Assembly (NCBI RefSeq): GCF_963676685.1
Contig: NC_092351.1
Coordinates: forward strand, 40,538,733 to 40,602,732
Reading direction: 5' to 3'
DNA length: 64,000 nucleotides
Source of the DNA: Mytilus edulis
Lineage: Eukaryota > Mollusca > Bivalvia > Mytilida > Mytilidae
Position 1 is the first letter of the stretch, and every line of letters begins with the position of its first letter. Position numbers and translations under genes: made by a program. Of the stretch, positions 48,601-60,600 are shown piece by piece. The notes below the pieces were generated by a model, which had not been told where the DNA came from, did no database searches, and saw only the letters and a program-made list of their open reading frames with translations.

Positions 48601-51600
48601 ATTTCATAGTGCCTTTCATTTAGACCATATAAGCAAATTCTAAACAAGAATGTGTCCATAGTACACGTATGCCCCACTCCCACTATCATTTTCTATGTTC
48701 AGTGGACCATGAAATTGGGGTCAAAACTTTAATTTGGAATTAAAATTAGAAAGATCATATCATGGGGAACATGTGTATTAAGTTTCAAGTTGATTGGACT
48801 TCAGCTTCATCAAAAACTACCTCGACCAAAAACTTTAACCAGACAAAGGAACGGAGGCACAGACGGACAGACAGACGGACGGACAAACGAATGGAGGCAC
48901 AGACCAGAAAACATAATGCCCCTCTACTATCGTAGGTGGGGCATAAAAATCGCACCTGCCTCATCTCAATCAATCTTTTAGAATTGTTTACTACTGTAAA
49001 TTCAGAAAATTCCAATGTTTTTATTATTGTGAAGAATGCGACAGGGTTATATTCAAACTTGCATTTTGAATATTTTTACATGAATTAAACATAGTTTTTT
49101 CAATATCGCAAAATATAAAATAGCATTTAAGTCTAAACTAACAAAATCGCAATCATAAATGCAAGCAATAATTTCTGAATTCAAATTACTTGTGGGACAA
49201 ATTCTAGAAAAGAATTAAAGTCTCCCAGCTTGGCTATAAAAGAGAACTTTAAAAATAATTAATTATTAAACAGTTTTAAAATACACCTTATCGCTAATCC
49301 CGGCTGACCCCGCTGCTTGAACTTTTGACGCATAAAACAATCACTTTTCCATTGTGGCGTCAAATTTTTACTGGAACCTGTGTGATATCCAGTAATGGTG
49401 TATTAATAGTTATCTTATTGGCAATCATACCACATTTCCTTATCTTTATATTGTAAGAACATAAAAGGTAAGGATGACATAAAAAGATGCAGGATTAAAT
49501 AAATGGATGATGCCGCTGCTTGCATATAACTTAATAAAGGGACATAACTCAAGATGTCAAAATACTCTTGAATCACCAGTATCAAAAATTCATTCAAGGT
49601 TTTGGTCAATGAAAAGACAATGTTTACTGACCTTCGCATCTGTAGTAACCATCACCATGGTAACCTTCATCACATACACACATGTTGTGTACACACTTGG
49701 CATTCCTTACACACTTCTTACCATTACACAGAGCTGAAATATAGTATGCATTGTATGAAGTTAAAGCAAAAAAAACACTTTCACATACTACATATACTGT
49801 GGATTCATTATTATTCGTAGGATGGTGGTACAGGTAAACCACGAATTTAAATGTTCAACATAGTAAATATTTGTCATAGGGTTATATGTACCTTTGACAA
49901 AACAGCAAAATCAAATATCAAGGAAGATGCATATAGAATAATACATGGCAAAATCCGTATCGTATGCTGTATCATCACAAGAAACCAATATCAGTCCAGA
50001 GGGCTGATATTGGTCGAGTGGTGATACAGCATGCAATACGGATTTTGCCATGTATTATTCTGTTTATCATATATTTTTACAAAATCAGATTCATGCTATA
50101 TCCATTTTTTTTTAATCATCCGAAAATATAAGGAAGAAAAGAACATTATGATTTTCCTGTATTTTTTCAGCTGCCTTTTTCTTTTACAGTTTTTACAGCC
50201 ATTTCTACATCTTATTGTATTTATTTTTTATAAAAATCGCTAGTAAAGTTACTGGGTAATGATTTTTTTTAAAATATCGATTTAAGTTGAAATGATATGA
50301 CATTTTTTTAGTAGGAACAGCAACTGGACGTCATAGGTCAAATGTTGACGTCATTCGAATTGTGACGTCATGCCAGGTATGCGATACGGGGTATGCCATA
50401 CGGGTTTAGCCATGCGATACAGGGTATGCGATACAGGGTAGGTGATACAGACTGGAAAAAAGAACCTTTATTAGATATACAAAATTGCTGTATTTTGTAC
50501 TAAACAAATGATAAATAGAGAATAATACATGGCAAAATCCGTATCATATGTCGTATCATCCCGAGACATCAATATCAGCCCAAGGGCCTTTAGGCCCGAG
50601 GGATGATATTGGTCGAGGGTGATACGGCATGTGATACGGATTTTGCCATGTATTATACACTTTATCATATATTTCAACAGAAGAGTATTATATTATATGA
50701 ACTGTTTTCTGATCCATAGCACTGGGTTACCTTCAGTTCTACTTTTGTCTTGTTTCAAAGCCCTTAAAAGAACTGCTCAATTACTTATCCGAAGCACCTG
50801 GGTTACCTTACAATTTGCGTGCTGTTGTTTTAAAAATATTTTGTTTATTATTGTATTAATTTGTGTGTTTTGTATTTTTCATAGTTGCATTTAGTGTGCC
50901 AAAAAATATGAAAACTTGACGTTCGTGACGTCACATACAATATGAAAACTCGACGTTCATGACGTCACATACCAAACAATGACGTCATTCAAAATATTTA
51001 CCTATTTTGAGGAAATTTTTTTTAGGCAAAAAAAAAAACAAAACTTACTCTATGTAAAAAAAAAAAAAAAAAAAAAAAAGTAGGGGTGTGATAAAGGGTA
51101 TGCGATAAAGGGTAGGGGTGTGATAAAGGGTATGCGATAAAGGGTGCGCATCAAAGTTGCGCGATATGGATTAAACAGCAGGCTATTTATCACATATGCA
51201 AAACTACTGTATTTACTACTAAACATATGATAAAAGATTTTATCAATCCACTAAAAGACAATAACAATCAAAACCAAGGAGAAAACAAAGACTCACAAAA
51301 AACCAAAGGACATTTACATCAACAGTTATAAATAATAAAGAAACAACATGAACTCCACTAAAAACCGGGAGTGAAATCAGGTGTTCCAGAAGGGTAAGCA
51401 TTTCCTGCACCTATACGGCACCCGTCATGTTATTTCTTTGTTCAGTCCGGTAATGATGGAAGGTTATAATGACTGAGGAAGAATATCACATATGATTTCT
51501 GACACACTTGTCATAATGGCCAATCAGCTCATGATGGTGACCGTAAAATTTCTTGAGTGATGACCTTAATTTGATTGATTCGTAGCCCTGTCTTAGCAAC

Positions 51601-54600
51601 TTTTGAGAAAGCAGTATTCCTCGTTCAACAAATTCAGCGTACTTTGAGCTAGCTCTAGAATAACGTATCAATTGAGACACATATACTCCATATGCTGGTG
51701 CCACTGGGATGTTACTACACAGAAATGGAAAGTTGACTATAGGAAAATTAAAATCATCGCGTTTGTCATAAATTTTGGTATTCAACCTACCATCAGTAGT
51801 CATTTCGAGAAAAAGGTCTAAATATGAAGCAGATTTATATGGGTCGGTAGTATCTTTAATTTCAAGTTTACTTGGATATATTAAATGTAAGTGATCACTG
51901 AATCTATTATTATTAAGAGACAGTACATCGTCAATATACCGAAATTGATACCCACAAAAATAAATAAATCCACAGTACTCCAAAATGTACTCCATATGTG
52001 GAAGACACAATAACACCAGATAATACTAATTGGTACCCAATAACTTCACCCTCGAATAAAAATCTAAAAAACAAATCTATAACCATAATATGTTCTAGGT
52101 ATCAGTGGAAGGATAAAATTCTGACTAAAAGTTTAGGTTTTAACAATTGTGGTGTTGCTGATCATTCAATAATTTTAGTGATCAAAAAGATAATATTGCT
52201 GATTATATATATCTTCTGTCAGTTTAGAGCATGTCCATGATCACATTCACTGTACTGTCATCTTAAAACATTGCATCTTAACATCTACATTTACCATCGC
52301 ATTTCCTATATCCGTTTCCCGTATATCCTTTACTACACTGGCATTGATATTTTAAACACTCTGTGTGTTCAGCACATGTCTTGTTTCCACAAAACTTCTT
52401 CACTGTAAAAAACATATTGCATATTTTGTGTAACTTATCTCTTTAAACTAAACAGAACTTTTTTTTTAATCTACAATTGATGATTGCAACTTTTCAACAA
52501 AAATACTGCTCATCCTATACTTTTAAAAACAAAACAAAAAAAATATCACTTGAAAAAAAGTTTAAATTCAAAATGAAATAAGTTAGGCTAAATTTCATGG
52601 ATGATTCAGAGCATAAACATCATGAAAAAACTTGTCATTCTAATAAAAAAGTTTTTAACTGAAGGTTGTTATTGGTTGTATGATTCAAACTTGGATAATA
52701 TCTCGTTAAAACAGTATTTTGAGGTACGTGTTCTTTTATCTTTGAGAAAATTGTATTGAATGAACAATTGTTAATTCAATCAATTTGATATGTTGGCTCT
52801 TTCCTTAGTCTTAAAATAGTCCGGAAAATGCATGAAATATTTGCCACTAGATGTTAAGCATCCAACAATCAATCAATCAATCCTTATTCTGTGTTAAGTA
52901 TTGATCTGACAATAAATTGTAGCCACTTAAAAAAGCTTACTTTTAATCGCAAATTTTCTATATTCATAAAAATCATTTATCACCTGATGTAATACAATAT
53001 ATAAAAAGTGCTAACTGAGTGATTACTAAAGATAATCTTATAATATATAACTTACATTCACATAGCACATAAGCATTTCCATGGTAACCTGGCTGACATG
53101 TACAACATCCATCTATACACAATCCATATTTGGCACAGATTTTACCACTGCAAAGGGCTAGAAATGAAATCAATAATAAAAACATATCATACAAGTTTTA
53201 ATGAGGGAATAGTGAAACTAAATGTATAACTATAACTTTATTAGATATTTTTTTGTCTAGTGAATTTAGTCAAATAATACATTGGTTTATACATTTAAAT
53301 TTAATACACTGTAACCCCCTCCCCAAAAAAAAGAATTAATAAAAAACTTAACCTTTTGAATCATTGTTTTGGTTTATGACTTATTCCTACTTTAGAACTT
53401 CTGAATCTTGATCTAAAGCCATGGCCTTCAAAGTAGAATCAACATGACTGAGCAAAACACTTATTTACAGTTCTTTTCTCAATGAGGGTGGTATAGGGTT
53501 ATTTTCCTGCAAAGTGTTTTTACTTTTTTAGTTGACGTTCAGTCGTGCAAGACATGTGCCTCGTTAAATATGTTCTGCTTATCTAATTTTATGTGCATCA
53601 TAATTTTTTAATGCTTATTTTGCGTTCTCAATATTTTTCAAATAAAATTCAAACACTTGGAAGGGATTGTCAAGAAAAAAAATGGATTCAATTTTGTTTT
53701 TTGATAAAGCGGAAAGGCCTTTAATGATGTTGGATTTTAAAAGTGAAGACGATCATTATATACTTTTTTAATAGCTGTTAACCATTTAGATCATAAATGT
53801 GTAAACTAAATAGGGAATATTAAGTAAAACAGAGAAATAATATATAAAAGAAGACGGTGACTCAGTTATAAAAGGTTCACATCAAAGTCTTTATTTTTCC
53901 TTGCAATGTTCATGACAGAAATTATTTCACGTTCAACATGAAATTATGTCTAATTTCACATTTTTTTTATGCAAGCACCCCCATGACCCCCTTTACCACT
54001 CTCCTCAATATGAGAGGTAAAAAAAAAACTCCAGATGTAACTGATTTTTCTAGTAAGGGCCCCGCCTTTAGGCGGGTCGCCCTATAGTGATCAGTCTGTC
54101 CGTCCGTCCGTCCGTTCGTAACACTTTAACTTTGTGTCCGCTCCATATCTAGAGAACCATTATGATTTCATACTTTATACTTTACATGTTTATTAACCAC
54201 CACCAGAGGGCGTGTCATGATGTATGTACAACTTCCTAGGTCAAAGGTCAAGGTAAAAAAACTGGTTTCAGTTGACAACCCTGTGTCGTGTGGTGAAGAT
54301 TGTGTCCGCTCTATATCTTGAGAACCGTTATGATTTCAAAGTTTATACTTGACATCCATTTTAACCAACACCAGAGGGTGTGTCATGATGTATGTACAAC
54401 TTCCTAGGTCAAAGGTCAAGGTCAAAAACTTTGGTTTCAGTTGACAACCCCGTGTCCTGTGGTGAAGATCGTGTCCACTCCATATCTAGATAACCATTAT
54501 GATTTCAAAGTTTATAATTGACATCCATTTTAACCACCACCAGAGGGCGTGTCATGATGTATGTACAACTTCCTAGGTCAAAGGTCAAGGTCAAAAACTT

Positions 54601-57600
54601 TGGTTTCAGTTGACAACCCCGTGTCCTGTGGTGAAGATCGTGTCCACTCCATATCTAGATAACCATTATGATTTCAAAGTTTATAATTGACATCCATTTT
54701 AACCACCACCAGAGGGCGTGTCATGATGTATGTACAACTTCCTAGGTCAAAGGTCAAGGTAAAAAAACTTTGGTTTCAGTTGACAACCCCACATGAGACT
54801 ATGTAATAACTTCAAATAATGCTGCATATCAGATTATCCATACAACTTATTTACCCCACGTTATTGACAGCGGGGCTCCCATCTCAATGGTATCTAGTTC
54901 AATGAAGAAAATTGTGATTTTAACCCTTTCAATGCCAAGACCAAAATTCAAAATTGCCAAGACGTTACAAACGTAACAATATTACGACGTCATCGATAGT
55001 TTCCGATTTCCAACGTTGACGGAAGTTCCTACTGCTTTCGTCAGCTATTGCTACTCTTTTTCAATGCATAGGACACATACTATTTATTCATTGCACGCTG
55101 TGGCGATTGTGGATGGTTGCGTATCTTCAGAGGGAGGAGCAATAATCATTAGTAATATAGAAATTAGTTGAATATTGGAGCATAAAAAGAAAAAGAAAAT
55201 ATTGCAAAAAACAACAGTAAACTAACAAAACAATGCAAGTTAGAAAAGTCGATAGTTTCAAAAAAAATATGTCAGAATAATGGGCAAGGTGTCTAACCAT
55301 TTGATTGTCCTTTCATGGACGTATTTACCACATCTCCTTTTCTTCATCATTGACGTATTACCACATCTTATTTTATTTATCATTGACTTATTTACCACAT
55401 CTCATTTTATTTATCATTGACTTATTTACCACATCTCCTTCTATTCATCATTGACGTATTTACCACATCTCCTTTTATTTATCATTGACGTATTTACCAA
55501 ATCTCCTTTTATTCATCATTGGCGTATTTACCAGATCTCCTTTTATTCACCATTGACTTATTTACCACATCTCCTTTTATTCATTGACGTATTTACTACA
55601 TCTCCTTTTATTCATTGACGTATTTACCACATCTCCTTCTATTCATCATTTACGTATTTACCACATCTCCTTTATGTCATCTTTGACGTGTTTACCACAT
55701 CTTCTTTTACTCATCATTAACGCATTTACCACATCTCCTTTTATTCATCTTTGACGTGTTTACCACATCTGCTTTTATTCATCATTGATTTACCACATCT
55801 CCTTTTATTCATCACTGACGTATTTACCACATCTCCTTTTATTTATCATTGACGTATTTACCACATCTCCTTTTATTCATCTTTGACGTGTTTACCACAT
55901 CTCGTTTTATTTTGTATTAGTTGGTTTATATATCAATGCTTACGTGGTTTTTTTTTTACATGATTGTAAGCTAATATAAAAAGATATACACGTAGTAAAT
56001 TTATGAAGAATCCGGTTGAAATTCAAAGAAATGTAAAATTCTACTAGAATGGGATAATTATGAACTATGAACTATCCTGTCTTCTTTAGTTTATTTTTAA
56101 TTTCTTGTTTTGTACTTTTTTCTTAACTGTGGTCTTCATTTTCACTCGTGATATAATTACATTATGCAACAGCTGATAAAACGCACTTATATAGATGTAA
56201 AATTAATATAATGCTTTGAATTCGCCATAAATTAGAATTTCGTTCCCTGATTATAAGACATTGCATAGTTTCGATCTATTCATTCTTCGTCTTGCAATTT
56301 ATTTTTTTTTTGGTTGGAGGAAAGTCAGAGTGCCTAATTTATAGAACCACCGACCTTCCGCGGGAAATCTTACATTAAATTTTTAAAAAGTGTTATTTGA
56401 TAAAGGTCATTGCATTTTTTTAGGGGGGCAGTTTATCGACAACTAATAACACATTTAACTAGCTCATGAACAAACTGGAGGCGTCATAGTGGACGAGGGT
56501 TAATTAATTTTTTTTTTATAAAACATGTACAAATTTATCATAAATCTTAGAAAAAGATTACTAGGTTAACAATAAATTTCTTCCACATCCTTTCATCTTT
56601 GTAGAAGGCTGTGAACATATCATTCCGATCGAATTCTCCCATAGTTTTGCTAAAACTTTCTATAGCGGTTGGTTTGTCATGTGGTGAAACTCCTGGTTTG
56701 CAAATTTGGACACTAAGCAAACTTGTTTCCGTTCGTTTTGTCTGTATGTACATTGAAAGCAATGTTTCTCGTCTTCTCATAAATACAGAGTCATCCGGAC
56801 GTTATTCATGTTTTTTTTTTAAATTCTTTGGAGCATGTTACTTCTCAAAGTTCCAGTCATAAATGTCCTTCTTACAAGCAGTTTTAATGCTAGTGATAGA
56901 CTAGAGAAAAAAAACTACCACAAAGCACTTGGTATCTTTTATTAAATAAACAACTAGCAATCAGAAGACTTTTAACTTCTTTGAAGTTCCCCATCAGGCA
57001 CATGATCAAAGTTACGGCCTCTGTAAACAGTACTATGAATGAGATAACCGGAAATATATTCAACCAGCATCCAAAATTTAATGCCAAATTTGAGGCTTTT
57101 TAATTTGAAGGTAGATAGATAGATAGTTTATTAACGTCTCACCATTAATATACACAATACAATATTTGCATATATCATAAAACATAAATATATATTAATG
57201 CCATTCTTAAAAGAATTATGAGAGACAAAAAGTAAAATTTCATCAAACAATAAAAGGACTTTTTTTTATATATTGTGTCATTACTGAGCGTGCACATGTT
57301 CCAACCAAAGACTGGTCAATCAATCGTTAGGTTTCTTTCAGGTGTATACAGATATTTAGATCGCATGTCAAACGAATCAAGAATCGGCTTAAACTTTACC
57401 GATGGGTCATAAGTGGTATCGTTTCTGCCTGAAACTTTACGTTTTGCAATACCGTGTTGTAGATAATTCAATATGAGAAATCAATCAAAAGTCGAGTTAA
57501 TCGATAAGTTCGAGAAAAAAATATCCGAAGTTAGATATTCAGAGGTAATAATTCTGCTAACTGCATCATAATTTGCAATTGTCTGTTAACATTCCGGTCC

Positions 57601-60600
57601 GTTAATGTTATGTTCATGAAATTAAAAACATTTTGCCAAGATTTTGATGATTTTTTGGTAAATATGTGTTTGGTGTTTTTGTGTTGTTTTATTCTACTTG
57701 GAGCGGGATTCGTGGGTATCTATAAATAATTCATACTTAATGTTTTAAAATATAAAGGAGTTTCTCACTAATCCAATTAAGAAATGAAAAAAAAACGGGA
57801 ATATGTTGTTGCATTCAAATAAATGATTTTTGTTAATTCAAAAAGAAATATTGAATTTCTGAGATGTTTATAGTATAACATTATTTTCGGCAGCAAAATA
57901 AGAATTGGACTTCAACGATCCTTAATTGTGTTCAGTCGCAAACAAAGAGTAGTAACACACGATCATACACTTACAGTTAACATTCATGATACGCACACCC
58001 TCACCCTCACCCTCACCCGACTCCCCCCCCCCCCAAAAAAAAAAGTAAACCCCACTTCATTAACTTATCATATTGAAATACTGAAACATTTTACAATAAT
58101 GCCTTTGGTTATATTTACTATGATAGTTCCTCTAGACTTTTCACTCCTTTTCTTCTAAAGGTTGTACATTGACTACATTAGTTCTTTTGATCATCGGGAA
58201 ATTGTGCTTATATTTCTTTATTATTTTTTTGGTTGGAATTGGTGAAGTTGAGGTGAAAGAATCATTAGATAAGATTTTAGGAAATTCACATGCAGACGGA
58301 AGCTTTATTAAACTGTTTCTGTTCAATTTATACTGATATCTACAGATATATATATAGGATAATCAAAGCCATGAGCCAACTCAATTACCTTCATGTTTTT
58401 AGTATGACAAAATAGATACACTCTATCAATAACATTGTATCAGTTTCATGAAAACAGAACTGCAAAAAGAGCGAATATTTTTACTTGTTTGTTTCAAGAA
58501 CTATCTTCTTCATAAGATAAGTTGTAAACATGAGCATAAAATATGCTATTGCAGGCATATTCTTTACACCACTTTTGACAGTAAATTCGGGGTCTTCAGC
58601 ACTTTGAATTTCTTTCGGCGGAAAATAAAACGGAACCAATGAGTTGCCATATTTGCCATATTTGCAGTATTACGCAACTCTCCATTTGACGTCATAAATT
58701 CTTAGTTGACTTTCATATTCGTGCATTTTTCCGTAGTTTTCCTATTTCACAATGTTAATGGTATTTGAGGAAAATGTCAATTTTGTAAATGCACAGAAAA
58801 TGCTAATAGAATTACTTGCAATTGTAAATGCTGGTCAGACATTTTTTAAAGTATGCAATAAACATTCCAATTGAAAAAAAAATAATACTATAAATCGTAT
58901 CAGTATATTTTTTAGACTTGATATTGAATTTTACATGAAACGAGTGTATTGCAATAACAGGTTATTAAAATTATTGAACTAATGAATGCTACATGTATAT
59001 AAAGAAATAATTCAAGTATGAACGTTTTTTACATTTATTACAAATCTATAGCGTATTGTCGACAAATAATATTTCATTCATTGCTTGTTGATTGCAAGTT
59101 ACTTTCGGGTGTGTTGCCGAAGTTTACTGGTTTATGGCATTGATAAACAATCAACACATAGCACGTGGAGCATATGAAAAATAAATGAATTGATAGAGCC
59201 ATATTTTTTTTAAACATTTTCTATCAAACTGTTTTCCTTTTAACATATTGCTAAATGATTTGGTGTATTTAATTTGTTCCTTCAAAATCTTTTTATTCTT
59301 TACATTGAAGTATACGTTTGTTTACATTCGTTCGTCACGGATTCTCCCTTGCACTTGCAATGTGCGCAGTCCCAACAAGTAGTAATTCGTTACTCTTCAT
59401 TTTTCAATTTTTGCCCGATAATCCCTACTTTTCTTTTCATGATTTTATAACATATAGATAATTATTTGATAGCAGTACACGTACGAAGATTATGATAGTA
59501 TTAAGGATTAAATTTTCTTATACTTGTTTTACAATAAAACCTATAGTATTTAAGTCTGTTATCAACTTTTCTTTTAAATTTGAAGTTTCATATGACTACA
59601 ATTGTCAAGATGTGACAGTACTCTAAGTTCTAACGTTTTGTTTGTTTCAGCGCGGGTACCTGTTGTTGTTGTTGTGAAAGTGACGTAATAAACGTCAACG
59701 TCAAACTACTGTTTACAGTATACGAAATAAAACCGTTAAATTATTTAAATTTAACTGTAATTATTAAACCAACGTATTTTTAACATTTTTGAAAGACATA
59801 ACGTCGTATTTGTTCAAAAATTATGATAGATATTTTTACCAATTAAGGGCCAAAATATTGGCCTTGTGGCATTTTTCAGATATTACCGAGGCCAATAAAT
59901 TGGCCCTATGGCACAGAACTCGTTAAATATGTTCAATCTCCCTCTTAAAAATACAACTTGTGTCCAACACAAAGAAAGCATAGTTTAGTCTCATCATCGG
60001 GTGTATTTTTTTAATGCCAACTAATCAACAACTGAAGTTTTTTTTTAAAGTAATTTGGTATTGTCAGCTTTCTCTCAAAGCACAAAACTATATTTTTGTG
60101 ACCTGAGATATTATATTGTGAATTACTATGTAAAATGATTATAAACTATTACCTTCTATGCTTACCAAAGGTAAAAACAAAAAAAATAAAAACAAAAAAC
60201 TTAAATTAAGGTTCATGTGGACCCTATGGCTAAAATGACCGTATTTTCACTTCAAAATTTACTATGAGTACAGGTAAACCTGTGCATCTGGAAACGTTTT
60301 AAGGCATAGCATGCCCTAGATAAATAAAATTCAAATGCATTGTATGATTTAGAAAATTCATAACTTAACTGGATTTTGCCGTACACTTTTTCTCGTCCCT
60401 GCAGAAGATGATAAAATTAACAAACAGTTGAGTTTACCTTGATATGGTCCACTCAGGTACACAGTTTAAATAACCAATTATTGTCATGTATCTATTGTCC
60501 ATCTAATGTCCATGTCAATCAATACTGCTCACTTCAATTATTACCTGTGGGGAAGTTCTCAAACCTGTTTCCCAACTTAGTTTATTTTGGCACCTTCTGG

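Larger units (their letters stand above)
54924..59922 (-). mobile_element. Decayed piggyBac-like transposon, 5.0 kb
   Basis: Bounded by TTAA at 54920-54923 and 59923-59926. The ends are CCCTTTCAATGCCAAG and, complemented from the other side, CGAGTTCTGTGCCATAG: imperfect inverted repeats with the TGCCA core usual for piggyBac termini. Inside are transposase remains on the minus strand (56547-57110) and a minisatellite at 55307-55910. It accounts for most of the 7.7 kb intron of gene B between EGF 4 and EGF 5. Confidence 0.75.

Noticed and set aside
55307-55910. CRISPR-like short repeats
   Set aside because: Units of about 33 bp adjoin directly without spacers and vary by point changes. It is a minisatellite.
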